NCBI GenBank assembly: GCA_038237805.1
Contig: JBBRYI010000011.1
Coordinates: 1-64,000 of the forward strand
DNA from: JBBQFI01 sp038237805
Lineage (GTDB): Bacteria > Verrucomicrobiota > Verrucomicrobiia > Chthoniobacterales > UBA10450
Direction of reading: 5' to 3'
Length of the DNA stretch: 64,000 nt
Made by a program: the position numbers and the translations under genes. This document shows positions 17,563 to 27,399 of this stretch, one piece after another. Below the pieces are notes generated by a model. It had not been told where the DNA came from, searched no databases, and saw only the letters and a list, made by a program, of their open reading frames with translations. The first letter of the stretch is position 1. Each line of letters opens with the position of its first letter.

Positions 17563-17565
17563 GAT

Positions 17566-18321
17566 TTATTCGCCCGCGCTTTTCCGCAGCCTTGCGCGCG
17601 CATATTCGCGATTCAGTTTTGCGATGAAACTTGCGCTGATCTCCGCCGGACAAACTGCTTCGCATTCATAGGTGTTGGTGCAGTTGCCAAAGCCTTCGGC
17701 ATCCATCGCCTGCACCATTTTTAGCACACGCCGGCCCCGTTCCGCCTCGCCCTGCGGCAGCAACGCGAGGTGCGAAACTTTAGTTGACGTGAAAAGCATC
17801 GCCGATGCATTTGGACATGCAGCGGCGCATGCACCGCAACCGATACAGGCCGCTGCTTCCATCGCGAGATCGGCATCATGCTTCGGGATCGGGATCGAAT
17901 TCGCTTCCGGCGCCGAGCCGGCGCGCGCGGAAATGAATCCACCTGCCTGGACGATTCGATCAAGCGCACCGCGGTCGACCACCAAATCTTTGATTACGGG
18001 AAAAGTGCGCGCACGAAACGGTTCGACAATGATTCGGGCGCCATCGCGAAACTTTCGCATGTAAAGTTCGCATGCCGCTCCAGGATGATCGGGGCCGTGC
18101 GCTTCGCCGTTAATCGTGAGCGAACAAGTGCCGCATATCCCCTCGCGGCAATCGGAATCGAACGCGATCGGTTCCTCTCCGCGGGCCAGCAACTCTTCGT
18201 TCACGATGTCGAGCATTTCGAGGAACGACGTGTCCGGCGAAATGTCGCGTGCCTCGTACTGGACAAGTTTCCCTTTCGACTTCGCGCTTTGTTGTCGCCA
18301 GACCTTGAGTTTAAAATTCAT
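17566..18321 (-). CDS. sdhB: Succinate dehydrogenase iron-sulfur subunit
   Basis: A 251-residue subunit carrying three clusters. The 2Fe-2S ligands are in Cys-Arg-Glu-Gly-Ile-Cys-Gly-Thr-Cys (about 58-66). The 4Fe-4S ligands are in Cys-Ile-Gly-Cys-Gly-Ala-Cys…Cys-Pro, and the 3Fe-4S ligands in Cys-Thr-Asn-Thr-Tyr-Glu-Cys-Glu-Ala-Val-Cys-Pro. The order of the operon is sdhC-sdhA-sdhB, as in Bacteroidetes- and Verrucomicrobia-type enzymes; succinate dehydrogenase versus fumarate reductase direction cannot be told. It is separated from sdhA by 50 nt holding a TCGTTAGGC word. Confidence 0.95.
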   Translation of the reverse strand: MNFKLKVWRQQSAKSKGKLVQYEARDISPDTSFLEMLDIVNEELLARGEEPIAFDSDCREGICGTCSLTINGEAHGPDHPGAACELYMRKFRDGARIIVEPFRARTFPVIKDLVVDRGALDRIVQAGGFISARAGSAPEANSIPIPKHDADLAMEAAACIGCGACAAACPNASAMLFTSTKVSHLALLPQGEAERGRRVLKMVQAMDAEGFGNCTNTYECEAVCPAEISASFIAKLNREYARARLRKSAGE

Positions 18322-18371
18322 TATTCGTTAGGCGGGCGCGTGCGCTCCCCGGAATGTCAGCTCGCGCGCTC

Positions 18372-20300
18372 TCATTTGTAGCTCCGCTGCGACAGCTGGA
18401 CGGTTTCGAAATGCAACGGTTCGCGGTGCAACTTCGGCGGCGCGATCTGTCCATTGCCTTCAAATTCCCAAGCGAAGACGGATGCGAAGTTTTCATCGTC
18501 GCGCCTCGCTTCGCCGTCAGGCGTCTGATGTTCTTCGCGGAAATGTCCGCCGCAGGATTCATCCCGCGTGAGCGCATCCGTGCACATCAGTTCGGCAAAC
18601 TCCAGGAAATCTGCGACACGTCCGGCGCGTTCGAGCGATTGATTAAATTCCTCGCCCGAACCCGGCACGTTGACGTTGGCCCAGAATTCTTCGCGCAACG
18701 GCGGAATTCGCGCGAGCGCCTCGCGTAATCCCTCGGCGTTGCGGGCCATGCCGCATTTGTCCCACAACATCAAACCCAGCTCGCGATGGATTGAATCGAC
18801 GGAACGCTTGCCACTCCCGCTCAATAATCTCTGGATGCGCGCGCGCACTTCCTCCTCTGCCTTCGCAAATTCGGAATGATCGATCGAGGGACGCTTGTTG
18901 ATTTGGCCGGCAAGATAATTGGGCAATGTGTACGGCAGAACGAAATATCCATCGGCCAAACCCTGCATGAGCGCGCTCGCACCAAGACGGTTCGCGCCGT
19001 GGTCGGAAAAGTTCGCCTCTCCGATGACGTGAAGACCGGGAACGTTGCTCATCAAATTGTAGTCCACCCACAATCCTCCCATGGTGTAATGCACCGCGGG
19101 ATAGATTCGCATCGGCACTTTGTAAGCGTTTTCACCGGTTATCTTCTCGTAGATCTCGAACAAATTTCCGTAGCGCTCTCGAATCGCATTTTCGCCAAGC
19201 CGTTTAATGGCATCCGCGAAATCGAGATAAACGCCACGACCACTCGGCCCCACGCCGCGCCCTTCATCGCAAACTTCCTTGGCCGCGCGGGAAGCGATGT
19301 CGCGCGGCGCGAGATTTCCGAAGCTCGGATACTTTCGTTCCAAGTAATAATCGCGATCTGCTTCCGGAATCTCGTTAGGCGGCTTTGCGCAATCCTCCCT
19401 GCGCTTTGGAACCCAAACCCGCCCGTCATTGCGCAGCGACTCCGACATCAGCGTCAACTTCGATTGATAATCACCGGCGACCGGAATGCAGGTGGGATGG
19501 ATTTGCGTGAAGCATGGATTGGCAAAGAGCGCGCCTTTTTTGTAGGCGCGATATGTCGCCGTGACATTGCAGCCGCGCGCATTCGTCGAAAGGTAGAACA
19601 CGTTTCCGTATCCGCCGGTCGCCAACACCACCGCGTCGCCCACATGTCGCTCGATTTTCCCGGTAACGAGACTGCGCGTAATGATGCCCTTGGCGTGGCC
19701 GTCAACCATAACGATGTCGAGCATCTCCGTCTGCGGAAACATTCGCACGGTGCCGGCCGCGGTTTGCCGGCAGAGCGCTTGATAGCAACCGAGCAACAAC
19801 TATTGCCCAGTTTGTCCGCGCGCGTAAAACGTGCGTGAAACCTGCGCACCGCCGAACGATCGATTGGCAAGCAACCCTCCGTACTCTCGCGCGAAGGGCA
19901 CTCCTTGTTCGACGCATTGATCGATAATCAGATTGCTGACTTCGGCCAACCGATAAACATTCGCTTCGCGGGAACGGAAGTCGCCGCCTTTAATTGTGTC
20001 GTAAAAGAGACGAAACACGCTGTCGCCATCGTTCTGATAATTTTTCGCTGCGTTGATGCCGCCTTGCGCGGCTATGCTATGGGCGCGGCGCGGGCTGTCC
20101 TGATAGCAAAAAGATTTAACGTTGTAGCCTAGCTCGCCGAGCGTCGCCGCCGCCGATCCGCCGGCCAGCCCGGTCCCGACGACAATGATTTCAAATTTCC
20201 GGCGATTGTTTGGCGCGACCAACTTCGAGTGATCTTTGTGACTGCGCCATTTTTCCATCAGTGGTCCGGACGGAACGCGAGATTCGAATGCGCCGATCAT
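18372..20300 (-). pseudogene. sdhA: Succinate dehydrogenase flavoprotein subunit, interrupted by an in-frame amber codon
   Basis: The frame is continuous from ATG 20300 to TGA 18372 (643 codons, a normal length) except for a TAG at 19800-19802, codon 167. It falls in 'YARGQTGQ*LLLGCYQAL', where the family has Gln-Gln-Leu-Leu-Leu, so a single CAG to TAG change explains it. Both halves are otherwise intact: the FAD-binding Gly-Thr-Gly-Leu-Ala-Gly-Gly, 'HSIAAQGGINAAKNY' (His-FAD site), the His-Pro-Thr active loop and the substrate Arg region. The 3' part could only start separately from TTG 19799, which would lack FAD binding. Neighbours sdhC and sdhB are intact, so a sequencing or assembly error, a recent mutation, or suppression are the options. 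Confidence 0.9.
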
Positions 20301-20992
20301 AGTTGTTGCGCGGGTTTCACCAGCCCCAATAAAACCGCCACCGGAATCGCGGTGTAACCGATGAAGATCGCCCAGGCAAAAATGCGCCCGCCAAGCGCGA
20401 GACGCGGCGTCAACTTCTTATCATTCAAGCCTAACGACTGAAAGAAACTAGAAGAGCCGTGAGTGAGATGCAGCGTGAGCAGAAAAAGCCCAACGACGTA
20501 AAAGGTCGAGACGTAAACGTTCTGAAATCCGTAAACCATCATCGAATAAACATCGTAATGATTGAGCGGATCGTTCTTCAGCAGCGGGAAACGCGGATCG
20601 ATTTTTCGAACCGTGAAATGCAGTATATGAAAAATGATGAAGGCAAAAACAACGAGCCCACTCACGACCATATGGCGAGATGCAAAAGTTGCTTTCACGT
20701 GTTCTTTTTTCGCGTAGCCCTTCGGCCGGGCACGCCGGTTTTCAATCGCGAGTTGGATCGTGAAATAAATGTGAAGAATTACCGTTACGAGTAAGACACC
20801 ACGTACAATCCAAAGCAGCGCTCCCAAGTCGCGCAGATGCTGCGCGTAACCATTCACCCAATCGGGCCCCAGAAAAATCTGCAGATTACCGAGCAAATGT
20901 CCGATGACGAAAAGAATCAGAATGATTCCCGTGATCGCAACGATGAATTTTTTCCCGATGGAGGATTGATGGAAGGCGGCGTGCGCGGTCAC
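20297..20992 (-). CDS. sdhC: Succinate dehydrogenase cytochrome b subunit
   Basis: A five-helix membrane subunit (about 231 residues from GTG 20992) that anchors the enzyme and binds haem b. Hydrophobic helices lie near 15-40, 65-90, 105-130, 160-185 and 200-225, with His residues in 'FVIGHLLGNL', 'FIIFHILHFTV' and 'LLTLHLTHGSSS' in the positions used as haem ligands in the B. subtilis/Wolinella-type enzymes. The open frame extends to 21109, but that part lacks the family sequence and runs into the divergent sulfotransferase region. A GGGAA lies 8 nt upstream of the GTG. It overlaps sdhA by 4 nt. Confidence 0.9.
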   Translation of the reverse strand: MTAHAAFHQSSIGKKFIVAITGIILILFVIGHLLGNLQIFLGPDWVNGYAQHLRDLGALLWIVRGVLLVTVILHIYFTIQLAIENRRARPKGYAKKEHVKATFASRHMVVSGLVVFAFIIFHILHFTVRKIDPRFPLLKNDPLNHYDVYSMMVYGFQNVYVSTFYVVGLFLLTLHLTHGSSSFFQSLGLNDKKLTPRLALGGRIFAWAIFIGYTAIPVAVLLGLVKPAQQL

Positions 20993-21168
20993 TATGAATT
21001 TCCCGCTCGTTCGAAGGAGCGAATGCTTCGAAACTATAAATCGTGCTATGAGTGTCAAGATTACTCCCGCCCTTACCTTGTCCGGAGGTTGAAAATTTAA
21101 TTGCCGCATCTCCCGAATCGGCTTTGACTCAAAAAGATTTCCTGGCCTGCAGGCTGGGAAAACCGATC

Positions 21169-22173
21169 ATGCTTCATCACCATCTTCACTTTCTCACGAG
21201 GCTTCCACGGCATGCCGTCGAGTTTTTTCGGTACACGAAAGGCGTGTTCGATGTGGGCTTGATGCGTCTGCAAGCCGCGTCGCGACGATTGCGATCCGAA
21301 AAATCGGCGACGTCACGCCGGGCTCCGCTGCTGATCCATTATCACATTTTCAAAAATGCGGGTTCCTCCTTCGAATGGACGTTGGAGCAAGCTTTCGGGA
21401 AGAACTTTAGGAGATACGATGGAGCCGGGGCTGGAGAGGTTCTTTCCTCCGTCGATATCGCGGATTATGTAAAGCAAGCTCGAGATGCGAAAGTGATTTG
21501 TAGTCATCAAGCGACACTGCCGCCACCGAAAATTCGCGGGCGCGACGTCATCACCAGCATTCTCCTGCGCGATCCCATTGCGCGCATCCGTTCCATTTAC
21601 GCGTTTGAGCGGCGGCAGGACGCTCGCTCACCGGGTGCGCTCAAAGCGAAGGAACTCGATTTCAAAGGCTATGTCGAATGGCGCCTCGCCAGTGCCCCCA
21701 CGATGTTGTGTAACGGTCAGGTTCATTTCTGTTCGCGCACGAAATGGACTAGCCGCAGGAATATGGGCAACGAGGCCTTGTTGCGAAAGGCGATCGAGAA
21801 TATTGATCAGGTGGATCTCGTTGGCACGGTCGCGCGTTACAACGAATGGCTTGCTTTGACTCAGGTGGTCCTGCCGCGGAAATTTCCCGGTATTTCCTTG
21901 ATGGTTACCCGACGAAATGTGACCGACATTAACAACGAGGCTGTGACGGAGAAGAGTATTCTCGACGCCTTGATCCGCGATCTCGGTCAGCCCCTGGCCG
22001 ATCATCTTGTACACGCGAACGAGCTGGACATGTCGCTTCATCAGATTGCCGATGCCTTGCTCACGCGGCGCCTGGCCGAGTACGGCGTGGATGTCAGCTT
22101 GCGAAACGCGTATGCGGATGCCCGCAAGCAGTTATCGACGAGCGTGCCCGATCGCTCTTCGGGAACGGCCTAG
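21169..22173 (+). CDS. PAPS-dependent sulfotransferase family protein
   Basis: About 334 residues from the ATG at 21169; a GTG at 21052 would add 39 residues overlapping the sdhC upstream region. Two PAPS contacts are visible: the 5'-phosphosulfate loop in 'HIFKNAGSSFEWTLEQAFG' (Lys-Asn-Ala-Gly-Ser-Ser) and the 3'-phosphate site in 'LLRDPIARIRSIYAFER'. The layout resembles the Sulfotransfer_2 family that modifies polysaccharides. No signal peptide. It opens the glycan island and is followed 7 nt later by a YfhO-like gene. The acceptor is unknown. Confidence 0.78.
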   Translation: MLHHHLHFLTRLPRHAVEFFRYTKGVFDVGLMRLQAASRRLRSEKSATSRRAPLLIHYHIFKNAGSSFEWTLEQAFGKNFRRYDGAGAGEVLSSVDIADYVKQARDAKVICSHQATLPPPKIRGRDVITSILLRDPIARIRSIYAFERRQDARSPGALKAKELDFKGYVEWRLASAPTMLCNGQVHFCSRTKWTSRRNMGNEALLRKAIENIDQVDLVGTVARYNEWLALTQVVLPRKFPGISLMVTRRNVTDINNEAVTEKSILDALIRDLGQPLADHLVHANELDMSLHQIADALLTRRLAEYGVDVSLRNAYADARKQLSTSVPDRSSGTA

Positions 22174-22180
22174 CTTCACG

Positions 22181-24505
22181 ATGCGCAGTGATGGATGGCG
22201 GAGTAAGTACAGTCACGATCTACTCGCTGTAGTTTCGCTGCTCCTTCTTCTTTTCCTCAGATTTCTACCAACGATCGTTCATGGTCGCCTCTACGCTCCC
22301 TACCGTGACAATGTCTTTATTTACGGGCCGATGTTTTCGGAAACCGCGCGGATTGCGTTACATGGCGAATATCCGTTTTATCTGCCGAGTATTGGTATCG
22401 GATTCCCGCTTTATCAAAGCCCGCACTATTGCCCTTCCTACCCTTTCTACTTTTTTGGGCTACTGGACTATGGCGGTCCTCTGCAGTCGCTTCATACGCT
22501 TACTCATCTTGCCATTTTCCACCTGGTTATTTTAGCACTGAATTTTTTTGTCATGCTTCGATGCGCACGCGTCTCACCGTGGGCTTCTTTCGTGGGCGCG
22601 TCGATTGGTGTGTTCGCTCATAACAGCGAGGTCTACGCCGGTTGGATTACGATTGCTTCCAGTTACACCTGGTTGCCGCTACTTCTTGGAGGCGGGATAA
22701 TTCTCCTTCGAAATCCACGCAGCATTACCGGTATCGTCTTATTTGGAGTGTCGGCCGGACTGCTTGCCCTTGCCAGCGCTTCGCAATCGGTTGCACACGC
22801 TTTCTATTGCTCGTTAGTCTTTTTTGGCTCCTCTGCGGTATGGCTCTTTCGGAAAGGCGGTGTGCGGCCGGTTTTGCAACTAGGTATCTCTCTTGTCCTG
22901 GCAGGAATCATCGCATTTGGTATTGGAGCCGTATCCGCCGTGCCGGTATCCCTTGGAATCAAGGATATGATTCGGCATATCGGTAACGGCTTTGTTCTAG
23001 GTAACCAAAAAATCCCTTGGGAAAAATTCGGGCAAATGCAGATGGGGATCAACAACTTGCCTGCCATCCTGCTGGACCCAGGAAAACTGGAGATCGTTGG
23101 AAGCCCGTATGTCGGTCCTCTCGGGGTCTTAGGCGTCGTCTTGGCGTTCTGTTTTTTTCGCCGGCTCGATTCTGTCGGGAAATTACTGGTAGGAATTTTC
23201 GGTGCGATCGGTCTCTACGGATTGGTCTCGGCCTTTGGCACTAACCTGGGTCTGGCCTACTTAAATTATCATTTTCCGTTCTTAAGCAAAATTCGCGAAG
23301 GCGGACGGTACCTGGTCCTCTTTGTTGTTGGGGTCGTCTTTCTCTCTGGAATTGGATGCGACCAGTTAGGTAACTTTCTGAGTAAAAGAACAAACGCGAG
23401 ATACGGTCGTCGCAGCGTGTTCTTCGGAGTTGGCTTACTCCTTCTGGTCTTCGTTGCGGCCGCGACGTGGGAGTTTGTAAAACACGCGCCGTTGGCCGCC
23501 GGAGGCAGCTTCGTTCTGCTCCTGGCTCCCACGGTTCTCGTTGTCGGACTACTTCTGGGGACTCCTGCTTCGTATATTTTTGCGGTCTCTGCGGTTTTCG
23601 TTTCGATCGCGGCGGCTATTTCACCAGTTCGAACCTTTCCGATCCAGAAGGGCGACTATTCCCAGGCCGACAATCTCAGAAATCTGGAGACGTTGTCCGA
23701 ACTTAAAGAGAAGTTTCCACGCGGCGATTTCCGCATTGACTTTATCGACCAGAAAACAACCCCTTTTACATGGGCGATGAACGCAAGCTACTTCGGCTAC
23801 GCCAGCTTCTATAACCGGCTCACGCCACAACCGTACGATCAGTTCCGTTTTAGCCTGCAACGCAAGCCGCCCAGCTTACGCGAAGTGATGGGCGGTCGGT
23901 ATGTACTCTGCAGCGCAGGGCAGAAGCCGCTGGACCTTGCCGCTAGGCCGCGGTTTGAGATTAATGGATACACACTGTTCGAAAATCCTGCCTACATGGA
24001 GCGATTAACATTGGTCTATGCCATGGCAGGTAAGGCTTTGGATGAAAAAGAGTTTATCGCGCGAGCGAATCGAGGATTCGATTTTCGAAAGAGCGTTTTT
24101 CTTCAAGATCACGACGCAAAACGATTGGCACCCTTCCTGACTGGCAAGATATCTGGGACTGCGGCGAATGGTGATCGGCTGCGGCTGGAAAAGAATTCGG
24201 TTAATCGCATTCGAACGCATCTTGAATTGACCCGGCCGGGAGTAGTTATTCTAAACGAATGGTATAGTTCTGCGTGGCATGCTCGTGTAAATGGTCGGCC
24301 GGAGACAACTGTGCGCGCTAACCAATGGCAGGTCGGTGTTCCCGTGCGAGCTGGTCGCAATATCGTCGAATTCACTTATCGACCAACAGTTTGTTGGATA
24401 TTGCTAATAGTAAATCGTGCGACGTGGGGAATACTCGTCCTACTGGCTGTCACCTTGATCGGATGGAAGATTCGCGCCGCGCGGCTTACAGCAAGCCAGG
24501 CATAG
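22181..24505 (+). CDS. YfhO-like polytopic membrane protein
   Basis: A 774-residue protein from the ATG at 22181, with about twelve transmembrane segments in the first ~560 residues and a soluble C-terminal domain, then a last membrane helix. The C-terminal stretch 'LNEWYSSAWHARVNGR' followed by 'VGVPVRAGRNIVEFTYRP' is the YfhO (PF09586) signature, seen in GT-C-like proteins linked to glycosylation of teichoic or cell-surface polymers. An Arg-Asp-Asn near the first loop fits a GT-C acidic motif, but this is tentative. It probably transfers a lipid-linked sugar on the periplasmic side. Confidence 0.82.
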   Translation: MRSDGWRSKYSHDLLAVVSLLLLLFLRFLPTIVHGRLYAPYRDNVFIYGPMFSETARIALHGEYPFYLPSIGIGFPLYQSPHYCPSYPFYFFGLLDYGGPLQSLHTLTHLAIFHLVILALNFFVMLRCARVSPWASFVGASIGVFAHNSEVYAGWITIASSYTWLPLLLGGGIILLRNPRSITGIVLFGVSAGLLALASASQSVAHAFYCSLVFFGSSAVWLFRKGGVRPVLQLGISLVLAGIIAFGIGAVSAVPVSLGIKDMIRHIGNGFVLGNQKIPWEKFGQMQMGINNLPAILLDPGKLEIVGSPYVGPLGVLGVVLAFCFFRRLDSVGKLLVGIFGAIGLYGLVSAFGTNLGLAYLNYHFPFLSKIREGGRYLVLFVVGVVFLSGIGCDQLGNFLSKRTNARYGRRSVFFGVGLLLLVFVAAATWEFVKHAPLAAGGSFVLLLAPTVLVVGLLLGTPASYIFAVSAVFVSIAAAISPVRTFPIQKGDYSQADNLRNLETLSELKEKFPRGDFRIDFIDQKTTPFTWAMNASYFGYASFYNRLTPQPYDQFRFSLQRKPPSLREVMGGRYVLCSAGQKPLDLAARPRFEINGYTLFENPAYMERLTLVYAMAGKALDEKEFIARANRGFDFRKSVFLQDHDAKRLAPFLTGKISGTAANGDRLRLEKNSVNRIRTHLELTRPGVVILNEWYSSAWHARVNGRPETTVRANQWQVGVPVRAGRNIVEFTYRPTVCWILLIVNRATWGILVLLAVTLIGWKIRAARLTASQA

Positions 24506-24506
24506 A

Positions 24507-25535
24507 ATGAAGGAAGACGTTATAGCTCGGTTACGGTGTCCCGCCTGCTACGGGCTTCTGGACATCAACGCTTTTAAGCGCGATAGCGACGACACTGTCG
24601 AGATCGGTGTCGTATCGTGTTCCCATTGCTCTCGCTGGTATCCAATCGAAGGTTTTTTATTGGAGTTATTGCCGGACAAGCTCGCTTATGTTTCCGATCG
24701 GCGCGCATTCTGGCATTCGCACGAGGCGAAGCTGCTATCTCTCGGCCTTACCTGGAGAGAGTTGGACTCACAACGCGATGCAGTGCAGTCGCAACTGAAG
24801 CAGCAGTCTCATTTTGATTGGTACGCGGCGAACGAGCAGCAGACTTACGAATCTTATGAGCAAATGCCTTTTTGGCGCGCAGTTGATGAGAAAATTTTCT
24901 CGCAGTGGCGAAGCGAAATCGAACCGCAGCGCTGGCTGCTTGATGTAGGATGCGCGCAGGGGCGCAGCAGTCACCGATTTCTCGAAATGCCCATCAGCAT
25001 CGTCGGTTTCGATATCTCCAAAGAGCTTGTCCGCCAGGCGATCGCTACCTACCGAAGAAAACAACATGCCGCTACGGCTACGTTTTTCGTAGCTGACGGC
25101 TCAAGCCTCCCTTTTGCGGATGAGAGCTTTGACTACGTCCTTATTTATGGAGTGCTGCATCATTTGCCTGATCCGGCTCAGACCTGCGCGGAGGTCGCGC
25201 GTATCCTTAAACCCGGCGGCATCTATTTTGGCTCAGAGAATAATCAAACCGTGTTCCGGAAAATCTTCGATATGCTGATGAAGATCTTGCCCCTGTGGCA
25301 TGAAGAAGCTGGCGCGCAGCCTCTGATCGGCGACAAGAACATCCGAGACTGGTTCAACAATAGTGAAATGACGCTTGAAACTAGTACTCGCGTATTTGTA
25401 CCACCGCATTTGGTCAATATTTTGGGAAGTCGCTTAGGCACGGGGCTTCTGTCCGTGACCGATGGTGTAGGAGGCAGGTTACCCTTGTTGCGCAACAACG
25501 GCGGGCTGATTATGCTTAGAGCGGTGAAGCGATAA
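24507..25535 (+). CDS. SAM methyltransferase with N-terminal zinc-ribbon (Trm112-like) domain
   Basis: 342 residues. The N-terminus has Cys-Pro-Ala-Cys and, about 30 residues later, Cys-Ser-His-Cys-Ser, followed by Trp-Tyr-Pro-Ile-Glu-Gly, a Trm112-type zinc ribbon. The class I methyltransferase core then runs from about 140: motif I 'LLDVGCAQGRSS', motif II 'IVGFDISKELV', and 'YGVLHHLPDPAQ' before the family Lys-Pro-Gly-Gly. It starts 1 nt after the YfhO-like stop. It is probably a glycan or lipid-linked sugar methyltransferase; the acceptor is unknown. Stops convergent with the next, minus-strand gene. Confidence 0.88.
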   Translation: MKEDVIARLRCPACYGLLDINAFKRDSDDTVEIGVVSCSHCSRWYPIEGFLLELLPDKLAYVSDRRAFWHSHEAKLLSLGLTWRELDSQRDAVQSQLKQQSHFDWYAANEQQTYESYEQMPFWRAVDEKIFSQWRSEIEPQRWLLDVGCAQGRSSHRFLEMPISIVGFDISKELVRQAIATYRRKQHAATATFFVADGSSLPFADESFDYVLIYGVLHHLPDPAQTCAEVARILKPGGIYFGSENNQTVFRKIFDMLMKILPLWHEEAGAQPLIGDKNIRDWFNNSEMTLETSTRVFVPPHLVNILGSRLGTGLLSVTDGVGGRLPLLRNNGGLIMLRAVKR

Positions 25536-25549
25536 GCACATTGATCGCC

Positions 25550-27337
25550 TCACTTTAGTGCCTGCACGACGATTGTCTCCTGCGAAAGTTGTTCACGAGT
25601 AGCGCTTCGTGCAATGTAGCTAACGTTAGCGTCGTAGTCGCGAATGTAGCCAACAAGTGTGTTGTCAAGCACCCTATTCTTCTTACGTCGTAGATGGATA
25701 AGCGGAGGAATTGCGGTGGGACGCGCTATACCACAAACGATGCCGCTGGGATTAATAACGACAAGCTGCTGCGGCGGGCCATCCTTACCTTCAACCGCCC
25801 AGCCTTGAAATCGTGCAGCGGGATTGCCATTGTCTCCTTTAACCAACGATTGGACACTAAGAACACCTTTCAGGGCCGCTGCTCGCGGATGGCCATTGCT
25901 AAAGCTATGCTCAGAAAGGCCAATCCAATCCTGCAAGCCGTCGGCGAACATATCCAGGCGATATGCGCGAAATTTCGGAACAAGGTTATACACGCGGCTC
26001 GGTATTCCTGAAAGGAATCTAATTAATTGCGGATCAACGACTCCATTGATGAGGCTGGTAGAGGCAGCTCGCGACATCGCTGAAGCGTAAATGCCATTCC
26101 TTGTTTGACGACGGTGTTCTGGTAACACCACAATCGGGATAGCTAAAACCAACAGGAGAACAGGCCAGCGTAACCAGACCTTCGAGACAGTACGTAGAAT
26201 CGCTATCATCAACAGCGCGGTCCAGAATATCGCGCTCCAAAAAATGTAACGGGTTGCTGCTACTTCTGACGGATTGACACGAAAATCATCAACACGACCT
26301 ATTATTATCAAGACCAGAGCTCCCAAGTTGAAGAATACGAGAGCAGCGCTCATGGTTTCCAGATTGCTTCGCGATAGGTCTCTTCGAACGAGTCGCGGTC
26401 CGATCGTCCATGCAGCGAAAGCGAGTCCGACTGCACCACACACCAATGAGAGCGCGGAAGACTGTGCCATCGCGGGAGTCAAGGGCGTTGAGCTCCATGC
26501 AGATTTTGCATACAAAGCGGGCGTGCCAAGTAGCATGCAAAGGCGGAAAATTCCCTTGCCAAGTTTCATGATTAGCCCGCTTCCCGCGTTAGGTCCAAAT
26601 TCCGGGTTAGCCGCGCCAGGCAAATATATGTATATAAGGGCAGCGATAAGGCCGGCCAATCCGAGAAGAATGAGTGAGCGCCAGGACACGCGAGCTGACC
26701 AGGCTGCGAGGAGCAGAGCGGGCCACACTGCTAGTCCGCTACCGAAGCTGAATGAGGCAAGGTAAGCGCCGGCGACAACCATTAGAAATGCCCGCCAGTA
26801 ATGCGGCGATTGCACTTGCATCCCTGGGAGATTAAGAAAGGCGAGCACAGCTCCGCCAAGCGCGAGGGAACACATGCAGTTAAAACCTCCCGAGGCAGTG
26901 ATCGATGCTCGCCCCATCCAAAAACTGCCTACGATAACAATAAGAGTGGCTGCCAGCCTGGCAGTGAGGCTCAGCGATTTTTCGCGCCACACTGGCACGA
27001 GCATAAGCGCTGCGGTTGCTATTTGAAAAAATATCCCAAAGAAGAACAAGATCTCTTGGTTATTATGAAAGAACTGAATGTCAGTTAGCCAGATGAGACT
27101 GGGAAAAAATATCGAGTGGTTGTTGCTCTTAAGGAGCGCACTTTCCAGCGGCGAATGGAAGAGGCATACTGCGTAGATTCGCCAAAAGTCGGCGCGCGTC
27201 TCGGTCCAACGTGCCGCGTAATGTGACGCGATACCAGAGCATAGAAAGGCCAACGCCAGTATCGCGGTAAGAAGCTGCGTGAAACGTTCGATATATCGAA
27301 GAGAGGGGGACCGCTTAGGGTAGTAACCTTCTTCCAT
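25550..27337 (-). CDS. Polytopic membrane protein of unknown function
   Basis: 595 residues with about ten to twelve transmembrane segments up to ~430 and a soluble C-terminal part of ~160 residues. No motif is recognised. The shape (many helices, then an extracytoplasmic tail) resembles GT-C glycosyltransferases or polymer-export proteins near O-antigen genes, and the position in the glycan island supports a role in surface-glycan synthesis. It lies 62 nt downstream of the sugar-enzyme operon on the same strand and may be its last gene. Confidence 0.75.
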   Translation of the reverse strand: MEEGYYPKRSPSLRYIERFTQLLTAILALAFLCSGIASHYAARWTETRADFWRIYAVCLFHSPLESALLKSNNHSIFFPSLIWLTDIQFFHNNQEILFFFGIFFQIATAALMLVPVWREKSLSLTARLAATLIVIVGSFWMGRASITASGGFNCMCSLALGGAVLAFLNLPGMQVQSPHYWRAFLMVVAGAYLASFSFGSGLAVWPALLLAAWSARVSWRSLILLGLAGLIAALIYIYLPGAANPEFGPNAGSGLIMKLGKGIFRLCMLLGTPALYAKSAWSSTPLTPAMAQSSALSLVCGAVGLAFAAWTIGPRLVRRDLSRSNLETMSAALVFFNLGALVLIIIGRVDDFRVNPSEVAATRYIFWSAIFWTALLMIAILRTVSKVWLRWPVLLLVLAIPIVVLPEHRRQTRNGIYASAMSRAASTSLINGVVDPQLIRFLSGIPSRVYNLVPKFRAYRLDMFADGLQDWIGLSEHSFSNGHPRAAALKGVLSVQSLVKGDNGNPAARFQGWAVEGKDGPPQQLVVINPSGIVCGIARPTAIPPLIHLRRKKNRVLDNTLVGYIRDYDANVSYIARSATREQLSQETIVVQALK

Positions 27338-27399
27338 GGCTAGTTAGCGTTCCGAGCTGACAGAATCACACGACGTTGCGAAAAGGCAGAATAATCCGG

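Noticed and set aside
18372..19799. Separate gene starting at TTG 19799
   Set aside because: It begins in the middle of the SdhA flavoprotein and lacks the FAD-binding N-terminus; better explained as the 3' part of an interrupted sdhA.
18876..19838. 320-codon open frame antisense to sdhA
   Set aside because: It lies on the opposite strand of conserved sdhA sequence, a codon-bias shadow without recognised motifs.
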